Source of the DNA: an uncultured Bacteroides sp.
Lineage (GTDB): Bacteria > Bacteroidota > Bacteroidia > Bacteroidales > Bacteroidaceae
NCBI GenBank assembly: GCA_900555635.1
Contig: USLU01000120.1
Coordinates: 1-9,738, forward strand
Length of the DNA: 9,738 nucleotides
Direction: 5' to 3'
Part shown: piece after piece, positions 1 through 6,155 of the stretch
Layout: each line of letters starts with the position of its first letter
How positions within the stretch are numbered: position 1 is the stretch's first letter
The notes under the pieces: model-generated
The model's input: only the letters and a program-made list of their open reading frames with translations
Told to the model about the DNA's origin: nothing
Database searches by the model: none
Made by a program: the position numbers and the translations under genes

Positions 1-411
1 TCTGACCGATCCGTATCCTACCACCACTACTTCATCAATCAATCTGGCATCTTCCGTCAGTATGATTTCCAGCTTGTTCTTGTTGCGTGTATTGACTTCC
101 TGCTCCGTGTATCCCATATAAGATACCTTTAATATTGCATTGGGTGCTACGCGCAGTGTGAACAGTCCGTCTACATTTGTAATCGTCCCGTTACTGGTAC
201 CTTTTTCAACGATATTCGCTCCGATAATAGTCTCTCCTTGAGAGTTTTTCACTATACCTGAGATCGTTCTGCTCTGTTGGCAATAAGCCCGTGTTGATCC
301 AAGTATCGATAAGGAACCTATTAATAGGAATAATAGGTAAAAATTCATTCTATAAGCAGTCTTTAGGGGATTATTCTCCCCTATGTTTGTTTTATCAGAA
401 AATGATTTCAT
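1..411 (-). CDS. SusC/RagA-family TonB-dependent outer membrane receptor, N-terminal fragment
   Basis: This is the first 137 codons of a minus-strand gene that continues beyond the left edge. SusC-like proteins are outer membrane beta-barrels that import glycans or other large nutrients with a SusD-like lipoprotein, energised by TonB. Seen here: a hydrophobic signal segment (about residues 23-43), then a carboxypeptidase-regulatory-like beta-sandwich (about 49-118) with the typical ISGIVKNSQGETIIGANI and VSYMGYTEQEV stretches, then EVVVVGYGSV (127-136), the usual lead-in to the plug domain. The start is uncertain: ATG at 411 gives an unusually long, charged n-region, while the internal ATG at 348 (MNFYLLFLL) would give a normal-length signal peptide. 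The barrel and any susD partner lie outside the window, so the substrate cannot be inferred. It is divergent from the XRE cluster. Confidence 0.9.
   Translation of the reverse strand, partial: MKSFSDKTNIGENNPLKTAYRMNFYLLFLLIGSLSILGSTRAYCQQSRTISGIVKNSQGETIIGANIVEKGTSNGTITNVDGLFTLRVAPNAILKVSYMGYTEQEVNTRNKNKLEIILTEDARLIDEVVVVGYGSVR
364..383 (-). other. Short perfect stem-loop near the susC-like start
   Basis: TAGGGGA (364-370) and TCCCCTA (377-383) form a perfect 7-bp inverted repeat with a 6-nt loop. No T-run follows on either strand, so it is not a classical terminator. It lies between the two candidate starts (411 and 348) of the receptor gene. It would sit in the 5' leader if 348 is used, or inside the coding region if 411 is used. 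A role in translation control is only a possibility. Confidence 0.35.
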
Positions 412-683
412 GCTTTTTGTTTAATTGTATGTTTACTAATTTGTTTTTGGATAGCTAAATTTCCAGATGATTTAAAGCTATGTTTCGATTGTAACGACTT
501 TACTTACCCCATAGGCTATTAGATTTTATTGGTTAAATGATGATTGTTCAGAATGTCAATGTCAATTGCGCATCCTTCTGCACTGTTTTAAATGTGGCGC
601 CACGATTCATGTCTGTAAAAAAACTGACAGGGCAAAATTATGCATATAGAACTGGGGATTGAAAAAAATAGAGTTGACTTTTA
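412..683. other. Divergent intergenic region between the receptor gene and the XRE cluster
   Basis: I see no convincing gene here. A TTG-initiated upward extension of the first XRE gene (from 659) is possible on paper but would run through that gene's promoter. Visible structure is weak: a 10-bp palindrome GTGGCGCCAC at 594-603, a tandem GTCAAT GTCAAT at 555-566, and an imperfect inverted repeat ATAGCT (451-456) / AGCTAT (476-481). The minus-strand promoter for the receptor gene must lie here, but the best -7 match (TAGCTTTA) has one mismatch and no clear -33 partner. Confidence 0.5.
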
Positions 684-713
684 TTTGTTCTGAGTTGATT
701 TTCATTATCTTTG
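684..713 (+). promoter_or_regulatory. Bacteroidales-type promoter of the first XRE gene
   Basis: TTTG at 684-687 (-33 element) and TATCTTTG at 706-713 (exact match to the TAnnTTTG -7 box) are separated by 18 bp. Transcription would start a few bases after 713, so the ATG at 743 is the sensible start and the TTG at 659 is not. The same arrangement, spacer included, recurs at 1662-1691 before the third XRE gene, which supports both calls. Confidence 0.75.
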
Positions 714-742
714 TCTCGACGTATTCACTAATAAGTAATGAT

Positions 743-1132
743 ATGGATAATGAAGTAAAAAACATAACGAATCGGAGACATATCGGACGCAATATACAAA
801 GGATTCGTGTATATTTGGGCATGAAGCAGGAAGCTTTGGCGGCTGATCTTGGCGTTAGCCAAAATATCATTTCGAAGATTGAGAAGGAGCCGGAGATAGA
901 AGAGGGACTTTTGAATCAGCTTGCTTCTGCACTGGGAATTTCGGCAGAGGTGATTAAAGATTTCGATGTGGAAAAGGCTATTTATAACATCAATAATATT
1001 AGAGATAATACTTTTGAACAAGGCTCTACATCAATTGCGCAGCAGTTTAATCCAGTTGATAAAATAATCGAATTGTATGAACGTTTGTTGCAAAGTGAAA
1101 GAGAAAAAATAGAGTTGCTTAAAAATAAGTGA
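743..1132 (+). CDS. XRE-family helix-turn-helix protein, copy 1
   Basis: A 129-residue protein, probably a cytoplasmic DNA-binding regulator. An XRE/Cro-type HTH domain occupies about residues 13-74 (RRHIGRNIQRIRVYLGMKQ, then the GVSQNIISKIEK recognition-helix region). A short variable linker follows (about 85-102), then a charged amphipathic tail (103-129, NPVDKIIELYERLLQSEREK onward) that probably forms a coiled coil for dimerisation. I chose ATG 743 because the paralogue at 1723 starts at the matching methionine and because a promoter lies inside the longer TTG-initiated version. There is no obvious Shine-Dalgarno, as is normal in Bacteroidales. The next XRE gene starts 45 nt downstream with no promoter of its own visible, so the two are probably co-transcribed. 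The regulatory target is not shown by the sequence. Confidence 0.88.
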   Translation: MDNEVKNITNRRHIGRNIQRIRVYLGMKQEALAADLGVSQNIISKIEKEPEIEEGLLNQLASALGISAEVIKDFDVEKAIYNINNIRDNTFEQGSTSIAQQFNPVDKIIELYERLLQSEREKIELLKNK

Positions 1133-1177
1133 TTATTAATTGTTCTGTTTATCAGACTTAGAAATAAATTCATCATT

Positions 1178-1588
1178 ATGGAAAATGAAATTAATACGAA
1201 TGCTACACACATAGGTCGAAAAATAGAGAGGATTCGCCGTCTTCGTGGGATGACTCAAACTGATCTAGGAGATTTATTGGGAATTACAAAACAAGCCGTG
1301 TCCAAAATGGAACAGTCTGAAAAGATTGAGGATGAAAGAATTAAACGGGTTGCGGATGCTTTGGGTGTTACAGAAGAAGGCTTAAAAAAGTTTACTGAAG
1401 AAACTGTGCTGTACTACACAAATAACTTTTATGAGAATTCAAATGCAACTGCTACCAATATTGGCACAATCTCGAATCTTGAGAATATTAATCACTTTTC
1501 AATGGAGCAAGCCGTCAAACTATTTGAGGAATTGTTAAAAATAGAAAGAGAGAAATACAATAAAGAGAACAGTAAAAATGATAAATAA
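1178..1588 (+). CDS. XRE-family helix-turn-helix protein, divergent middle copy
   Basis: A 136-residue protein with the same architecture as its neighbours but much lower similarity. The N-terminal XRE HTH domain spans about residues 11-73 (THIGRKIERIRRLRGMTQTD, then GITKQAVSKMEQ as recognition-helix region). An Asn/Thr-rich linker follows (about 80-108), then a tail, SMEQAVKLFEELLKIEREKY, that aligns in spacing and heptad-like pattern with the tails of the flanking copies. Its recognition helix (TKQAVSKMEQ) differs from SQNIISKIEK in the others, so it probably reads a different DNA site. The shared tail type makes hetero-oligomers with the neighbours conceivable. Probably a DNA-binding regulator; its target is unknown. 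Confidence 0.88.
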   Translation: MENEINTNATHIGRKIERIRRLRGMTQTDLGDLLGITKQAVSKMEQSEKIEDERIKRVADALGVTEEGLKKFTEETVLYYTNNFYENSNATATNIGTISNLENINHFSMEQAVKLFEELLKIEREKYNKENSKNDK

Positions 1589-1661
1589 CCAAGGTTACTA
1601 CTTTTTCTGTAATAAATATCAAGTTGCAATTTATAGTTGTGAAAAATAGAGATAGCTATAA

Positions 1662-1691
1662 TTTGTTCTGAATTGATTTTCATTATCTTTG
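1662..1691 (+). promoter_or_regulatory. Bacteroidales-type promoter of the third XRE gene
   Basis: TTTG at 1662-1665 and TATCTTTG at 1684-1691 with an 18-bp spacer, the same elements and spacing as at 684-713. The third XRE gene therefore probably has its own transcript, although read-through from the second gene, 73 nt upstream, is not excluded. Confidence 0.75.
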
Positions 1692-1722
1692 TCGCAATGT
1701 AATCACTTAAAGAAATAATGAT

Positions 1723-2124
1723 ATGGATAATGATGTAAAAGACATAGTGAACCGGAGACATATCGGACGCAATATACAAAAGATTCGTGTATATTTGGGT
1801 ATGAAGCAAGAAGCTTTGGCGGCTGATCTTGGAGTAAGTCAAAATGTCATTTCAAAGATAGAGAAGGAATCGGAGATAGAGGAAGGACTTTTGAATAAGA
1901 TTGCTTCTGTGTTAGGTATTTCTGCTGAAGTAATTAAGGACTTTGATGTTGAAAGAGCTATATACAATATCAATAGCTATAAAGATGCTACTATTTCTCC
2001 GGGAGCAATAGCGGCAGTTTATGTTGCCTCTCAACAAATTAATCCAGTTGATAAAATAATCGAATTGTATGAACGCTTGTTGCAAAGCGAGAGAGAAAAA
2101 ATAGAATTACTCAAAAATAAGTGA
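1723..2124 (+). CDS. XRE-family helix-turn-helix protein, copy 3
   Basis: A 133-residue paralogue of the protein at 743-1132. Over the first 84 residues, which hold the HTH domain, I count 10 substitutions, nearly all conservative. The last 27 residues (NPVDKIIELYERLLQSEREK onward) are identical. The linker between these parts differs in both length and sequence (SYKDATISPGAIAAVYVASQ here). Residues of the recognition helix are almost unchanged, so both proteins should recognise the same or a very similar site and could form mixed dimers through the tail. The gene ends 49 nt before the end of the convergent gajB, with a stem-loop between. A regulator, possibly of itself and of the neighbouring defence operon; that target is inference. 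Confidence 0.88.
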   Translation: MDNDVKDIVNRRHIGRNIQKIRVYLGMKQEALAADLGVSQNVISKIEKESEIEEGLLNKIASVLGISAEVIKDFDVERAIYNINSYKDATISPGAIAAVYVASQQINPVDKIIELYERLLQSEREKIELLKNK

Positions 2125-2139
2125 AACTTTATAAATAAT

Positions 2140-2167
2140 GCGAATCAGGGGAAATATACTGATTCGC
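2140..2167. terminator. Bidirectional terminator between convergent XRE cluster and gajAB
   Basis: GCGAATCAG (2140-2148) and CTGATTCGC (2159-2167) form a perfect 9-bp stem with a 10-nt loop in the 49-bp gap between the convergent genes. T-rich but interrupted sequence follows on both strands, so termination is plausible in both directions. The missing uninterrupted U-tract lowers confidence in efficiency. Confidence 0.65.
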
Positions 2168-2173
2168 GTATTA

Positions 2174-3943
2174 CTAATATTTGTATTTATAATTATTTAG
2201 TATGATTGTTGGAATTTTCCCTCTATCTTGTTCGGATATTAAATATAAATTTTTTCTAGCCCTCGAAGCTATAACATATAGAATTCGTTTTGCATTTTCT
2301 ACTTTATTAGGATCACTAAAATGTGGGACATAATCTTCTAAAAGTCCGAAAGCTATCACTGTGTCAAATTCAGCTCCTTTTACTCCATGATTAGTTGAAA
2401 TAGTTATCCCTTCTTTTTGACGAAAAACCTTTCTAAAAGTATCAATGTGCGAAATAAATTCAGACCCTTCTTTTCTTAGCCTTTCTATTCTTTTTATAGA
2501 GCTTTCAAAAAAAGCATTATAATGCATTTCTAAATAATTATATTGATGTATATCTATATTTAGTTCATGGAGAAACAGAAAGAAAAACTTCTTTAAATAC
2601 TCTAAACCATCTTGTTCATTAACTAATATACTATTACAGATACATAATATTTTTTTAGCAGATAGATTTCTATCAATTCCTATTGATGAAAAATCTGTTT
2701 TTATTTCATTAGCCCAACGGAGTCGTCTTATATATAAAGATGGTGTTGCATCTGTTAATATAATACGTGATAATTTATACCAGAAGTTATCTATATCTCT
2801 TGCAAAAGGTGCCATACCAGGACCATCAAAACTGTATTGAGGTAGACGAGCCATTAGATTTCTTGTTAGCCCAGATAAGTGAATCCACCATGGTGCAAGA
2901 ATACAAATTTCATTTGGCGAAATACCACATTCATCAATATTAAATTGAATTATACGAATTATTTCATCTTCTAAATCATTAATAGAAACCCGTTTGTTGT
3001 AACGAATAATGCTTTGATAATCCTTATCTTTTCCAACCGCTTCTATCGTATTATTATAAGTTTTAAAGTAGTTAAAATACGATATAATACGAGATGATGA
3101 TCTATAATTCTTAGTTAGCGATAATTCATCAAAATGTAATCCTGTATTTTTTTCTAAATCAACTTTGGTCATAGGAAATCCACCTAAATTACTAAATATA
3201 GATTGATTAGGGTCTCCTACAATGAAAGCCTTACTGCTATTCCCTGTTTCTAAAATTGCACCTAAAATCATATATTGTAATTCCTTCGTATCTTGATATT
3301 CATCAACTAATATAAAAGGGAAGATATGTGACAATGTCTTACAAATGCTTTTATTATCTCTTAAAAGAAGGTATGAATAATATAAAATCAGTTCAAAATC
3401 AATTTCTTTTTTTTCTTTTAGATTTTGATAATAGCTTTTAATTATAGATATGACTGACTCTGTTTTTTGAGAATTTGTACATTTTATAACTAATCCACGT
3501 GACGTGAAATAAAAACACTGGCAGTCCCAATATGTAATTTTAGGTTTTGCTGATGCATATGGAATACATAACGAAGTTAGGTAGGATTCTGTGTCGTGTG
3601 CATTAATAATAGTATATCCATATTTAAGTTCTTCAATGTACATGTGATAAGGTTTGAGTATCCATTCAGCACAAAATGAATGAATAGTACCAATCCATAA
3701 TTGCTTAGTATCTATTCCTAATAATTCTATTCGTTCTTTTATTTCATCTGCAGCACGATTGGTATATGTAATAGCTATAATATATTGCTTGTTTGATTTC
3801 AAATTAGACAATTCATAAGCAATTTTATAAGTTAGAGTTCTCGTTTTACCACTACCAGGACATGCTATTAATAAAACACTATTTTCATTAAATATGGCAC
3901 TTTCTTGCTCTGGATTTAGTTCTCCATTTTTCCACACAAACAT
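2174..3943 (-). CDS. gajB: Gabija protein GajB, UvrD/Rep-family SF1 helicase
   Basis: A 589-residue UvrD-like superfamily 1A helicase and probable second component of a Gabija defence system. All core motifs are visible: Q motif LNPEQESAI (9-17), Walker A ACPGSGKTRTLT (27-38), motif Ia AITYTNRAADEI (57-68), Ib IGTIHSFC (84-91), motif II VDEYQD (213-218), motif III VGDPNQSIF (242-250), motif IV region LTKNYRSS (276-283), motif V HGVKGAEFDTV (519-529) and motif VI region VIASRARKNL (557-566). It should therefore be an active ATPase. In characterised Gabija systems GajB works with GajA against phage DNA. It is, from memory, longer than the Bacillus cereus prototype (about 494 residues). The ATG lies one base after the gajA stop codon, so the two are translationally coupled. 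A role as a housekeeping repair helicase is unlikely given the size, AT-rich composition and OLD partner. Confidence 0.92.
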   Translation of the reverse strand: MFVWKNGELNPEQESAIFNENSVLLIACPGSGKTRTLTYKIAYELSNLKSNKQYIIAITYTNRAADEIKERIELLGIDTKQLWIGTIHSFCAEWILKPYHMYIEELKYGYTIINAHDTESYLTSLCIPYASAKPKITYWDCQCFYFTSRGLVIKCTNSQKTESVISIIKSYYQNLKEKKEIDFELILYYSYLLLRDNKSICKTLSHIFPFILVDEYQDTKELQYMILGAILETGNSSKAFIVGDPNQSIFSNLGGFPMTKVDLEKNTGLHFDELSLTKNYRSSSRIISYFNYFKTYNNTIEAVGKDKDYQSIIRYNKRVSINDLEDEIIRIIQFNIDECGISPNEICILAPWWIHLSGLTRNLMARLPQYSFDGPGMAPFARDIDNFWYKLSRIILTDATPSLYIRRLRWANEIKTDFSSIGIDRNLSAKKILCICNSILVNEQDGLEYLKKFFFLFLHELNIDIHQYNYLEMHYNAFFESSIKRIERLRKEGSEFISHIDTFRKVFRQKEGITISTNHGVKGAEFDTVIAFGLLEDYVPHFSDPNKVENAKRILYVIASRARKNLYLISEQDRGKIPTIILNNYKYKY

Positions 3944-3944
3944 T

Positions 3945-6020
3945 TTAAAGTCGATTTAATATATATAAAATAGGTTCTTCCTTCTCTAATTTTTCATACA
4001 ACTCTTTTATTAAATCAGTTAATGGCAACTCTCCCTTTTTGCATTTTAATATATTTTTATTTAAACTCTTTATTTTATCAGACTGTTCATATCTACTTAC
4101 CACATAGCTAAATATTTGCAATAACAATTCTTCTGAATATTCTGGTTTGACAAATAAAATAGCATCCAATATATAATTTGGTATACAAGTCGTTGGAGTA
4201 ATATAATTACTAAGGAGTATAGCATACCAACCCTTCCCTATATAATTTGCCATAGTTAGAATTCTTTTTCCATACTTCTTAATATCCTTTGAATTTATAT
4301 CTTTTTCCGATTTTTGAATTGCTGTCTTATCCACATATACATCTTTTATTGTGGATAAAACTTCATCTTTATTATTAGCTTTTAAAAAATCAATTTCAAA
4401 TGTATATGGTGCATAAAATACCCCAATCCATTTATTTCTTTTTTTCAATGCATCCAATTTTTCTTTTCTTGTTTTTCCCCTTTTAGAAGCTTCTGTTTTT
4501 TGTCCTGTAATTGATGTGTCTAAATCTGTTATAATTGCGCACTTTTTCTTGATTCTTTGATTATGAAAAAGCTGTGCTAAGTTTTCAAAGCCAGTGCTTC
4601 TTATGTTTATAATACTAATTCCTAATTCGTCTAAGCTAACACCTAAAGTTTGCTTTACCATAATAGGAATAAGTATTTCTTCAGCATCTCCTTCTACTAA
4701 TATAACGCTTTTGGCAAACAATAAATTGCTTCTTATAGCATCTAGAAACCTTTGTGTTTTCACTATTTCTTCTTCTTTTAGCCCGATAAATGGCTGATAT
4801 ACTTCAGAGTAATTACGAAATTTTCCTAAAATATTCATGTTGGAAATATTTGATACTTCAGAAATATGAGTAGAATGTGTCGAATAAATAATTTGTGTAT
4901 CAGTATAATTTAGTTTATCAAATAATGCTTTCTGTATATGTGTATGAATATGGGCCTCTGGTTCTTCTATTAAAAGAAAATTTGCTATTTTATCTTTTTC
5001 TTTTCTATATTTGTATTCAAGTAGTTTCAATGTTAAAAATATAAGATTTGCTCCTCCCAAACTTAATTCATGAATACCGCCTTCATAGTCTTCTCCTGGT
5101 TCTCCTATAAATAGCTTTAATGACTGAAGTAATTTTTCTGCTTCACTTGGTAAGTTAGATTTAATAGATAATGAAGATGGAGAATACGTAGTGCCTACAG
5201 CCTCCTTAATAGTTTCAGATATGTTATTTGTAATCATCTGTATATCATCCAATTCTTCTATGGATTTATTCAGATCATCAACTTTTGTTGATATTGGTTT
5301 AAAATCTTCTTCTTTTATGTCTTCACTTTTATTTTTAAGAAGTGTTAATAATGGATTTTTCCTATTGTCTTGGAAATCTGACACAACATCTCTTAACGCT
5401 TTTATGAAAGTGAATGAAACTTCTCGACTTATAGACAATTGGTGTGGTATACGGCCTCCATATTTTAATTCGTCTATATCGAATTTAAAAATAACATTAT
5501 CAAAATCGCCCATTAATTCACGCTGAACATTCTTATTATTAAAATCAGCTGTACTTTTCCCTGTAAAAAATGTTTCATAATCTTCAGTTGTAATTTTATC
5601 TAATATCTTGTTTAGTCCATCTTTATCGCCAGCTTTCAACTCTGAAAGTTGTTTTCTAATTTCTGGTTTGGGTCTAAAAAATAAATTATATGTTGCTTTT
5701 GGGGTAGCTTTTCCTTCTACAACTCCACTTCCATAAATAAATAAAGATTGAACAGCTTCATCGTTAGATATTTCACTAAACTCCAAACTAATAATAATCC
5801 ACTTTCCTTTCCAATTCTTCAAATTACGATTAAAATCATTTTCATTTAGTTTATATGCTGATGACAACAAAGTGTCATCTAAAATTAAGCGAATAGCTCG
5901 AAATAGATTGGTTTTACCAGATGCGTTTTCTCCTATAATTGTATTTATTCCTTTGTTAAAGAGAAAAAAAGAATTTTCAAAATTACGGTAGTTTACTAAT
6001 GAAACTTTTGATATATACAT
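3945..6020 (-). CDS. gajA: Gabija protein GajA, OLD-family ATPase/TOPRIM endonuclease
   Basis: A 691-residue OLD-family nuclease. The ABC-type ATPase domain has Walker A GENASGKT (30-37), a signature-like LSLGGANL (319-326), Walker B LLIEEPEAH (349-357) and H-loop STHS (380-383); an insert of about 200 residues between Walker A and the signature probably mediates dimerisation. The TOPRIM domain follows, with VEGDAE (442-447), the DxD motif DLD (499-501), the TFEIDFL stretch (540-546) and a conserved GKG lysine at 596, matching the OLD catalytic set. Known Gabija GajA is a DNA nickase/endonuclease held inactive by nucleotides and released when phage replication depletes them. A UvrD-like gene directly downstream defines the class 2 OLD/Gabija arrangement. 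From memory the Bacillus cereus prototype has about 578 residues, so this protein is larger, mostly after TOPRIM and in the ATPase insert. ATG 6020 is fixed by an AGGAGG site 9 nt upstream. Confidence 0.93.
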   Translation of the reverse strand: MYISKVSLVNYRNFENSFFLFNKGINTIIGENASGKTNLFRAIRLILDDTLLSSAYKLNENDFNRNLKNWKGKWIIISLEFSEISNDEAVQSLFIYGSGVVEGKATPKATYNLFFRPKPEIRKQLSELKAGDKDGLNKILDKITTEDYETFFTGKSTADFNNKNVQRELMGDFDNVIFKFDIDELKYGGRIPHQLSISREVSFTFIKALRDVVSDFQDNRKNPLLTLLKNKSEDIKEEDFKPISTKVDDLNKSIEELDDIQMITNNISETIKEAVGTTYSPSSLSIKSNLPSEAEKLLQSLKLFIGEPGEDYEGGIHELSLGGANLIFLTLKLLEYKYRKEKDKIANFLLIEEPEAHIHTHIQKALFDKLNYTDTQIIYSTHSTHISEVSNISNMNILGKFRNYSEVYQPFIGLKEEEIVKTQRFLDAIRSNLLFAKSVILVEGDAEEILIPIMVKQTLGVSLDELGISIINIRSTGFENLAQLFHNQRIKKKCAIITDLDTSITGQKTEASKRGKTRKEKLDALKKRNKWIGVFYAPYTFEIDFLKANNKDEVLSTIKDVYVDKTAIQKSEKDINSKDIKKYGKRILTMANYIGKGWYAILLSNYITPTTCIPNYILDAILFVKPEYSEELLLQIFSYVVSRYEQSDKIKSLNKNILKCKKGELPLTDLIKELYEKLEKEEPILYILNRL

Positions 6021-6029
6021 GGTTTATGT

Positions 6030-6035
6030 CCTCCT
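6030..6035 (-). promoter_or_regulatory. Strong Shine-Dalgarno of gajA
   Basis: On the minus strand AGGAGG ends 9 nt before the gajA ATG. A perfect anti-16S match is unusual in Bacteroidales, whose genes mostly lack Shine-Dalgarno sequences, and none of the other genes in this window has one this good. It fixes the start codon and may reflect a foreign origin or a need for efficient translation. Confidence 0.75.
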
Positions 6036-6040
6036 TTTAA

Positions 6041-6083
6041 TTTACTGTTTACAAATATAGTAATTATATAATTTTTTACTGTT
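6041..6083. repeat. Direct repeat TTTACTGTT flanking the gajA -7 box, possible operator
   Basis: TTTACTGTT occurs at 6041-6049 and again at 6075-6083, 34 bp apart (about three helical turns), with the -7 box (6052-6059) between them. The core ACTGT recurs further upstream at 6134-6138 and 6157-6161. A pair of identical sites bracketing a promoter fits binding by a dimeric repressor. The neighbouring XRE proteins are obvious candidates, but nothing in the sequence proves it, and the region is AT-rich enough for chance matches. Confidence 0.35.
6052..6059 (-). promoter_or_regulatory. Promoter -7 box of the gajAB operon
   Basis: The minus strand reads TATATTTG, an exact TAnnTTTG match. Transcription would begin near 6045, giving a leader of about 25 nt that contains the Shine-Dalgarno site. 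No convincing TTTG -33 element sits at the expected distance, so the promoter may be weak or activator-dependent. Confidence 0.6.
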
Positions 6084-6104
6084 GTTTTTTAGGAAATAAT
6101 ATAT

Positions 6105-6155
6105 GTAGTGACTTTTATATTTTTTAGGTAACCACTGTTAAAAACAAGTCACTAC
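6105..6155. repeat. 10-bp perfect inverted repeat at the island/integrase-remnant junction
   Basis: GTAGTGACTT (6105-6114) and AAGTCACTAC (6146-6155) are perfect inverted copies separated by 31 bp. The right arm ends exactly where the integrase remnant's reading frame stops, upstream of the gajA promoter. It could be a two-site operator, a hairpin ending transcripts from the remnant (the loop is long), or a scar of the event that truncated the integrase. Confidence 0.45.

Larger units (their letters stand above)
658..1132 (+). repeat. Direct imperfect repeat, copy 1 (promoter plus xre gene)
   Basis: This segment is repeated at about 1638-2124. Similarity begins in the upstream region (TTTGTTCTGA, then TTGATTTTCATTATCTTTGTC), runs through the coding region and ends at the stop codon. 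The only strongly diverged part is the linker between the HTH domain and the C-terminal tail. It records duplication of a complete transcription unit; the middle XRE gene lies between the two copies. Confidence 0.85.
1638..2124 (+). repeat. Direct imperfect repeat, copy 2 (promoter plus xre gene)
   Basis: The second copy of the segment at 658-1132, offset by about 980 bp. The last 84 coding bases differ at only six positions, all synonymous. The first 35 of them (2041-2075) are identical to 1049-1083. Confidence 0.85.

Noticed and set aside
659..742. TTG-initiated extension of the first XRE gene by 28 codons
   Set aside because: The extension contains the gene's own -33/-7 promoter (684-713), and the paralogue at 1723 starts at the residue matching ATG 743.
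607..1212. Minus-strand open frames opposite the first XRE gene (607-870, 728-1021, 982-1212)
   Set aside because: They have no domain or codon logic of their own and lie opposite a well-supported HTH gene; the similar minus-strand frame at 1492-1842 arises because the plus-strand gene is duplicated.
2140..2167. Shared 9-mer GCGAATCAG in the terminator stem and in the tRNA-Lys leader (6789-6797) as a possible attachment-site pair
   Set aside because: The match is short, lies in the tRNA leader rather than its 3' end, and in the terminator it is explained by the stem; a true attachment duplicate would be expected to copy the tRNA 3' end.
2174..6020. Reading the OLD/helicase pair as PARIS, a retron effector or a generic DNA-repair pair
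   Set aside because: PARIS pairs an ABC ATPase with a separate TOPRIM protein; here TOPRIM is fused in GajA. No reverse transcriptase or msr/msd-like structure is seen, and the coupled SF1A helicase fits Gabija.
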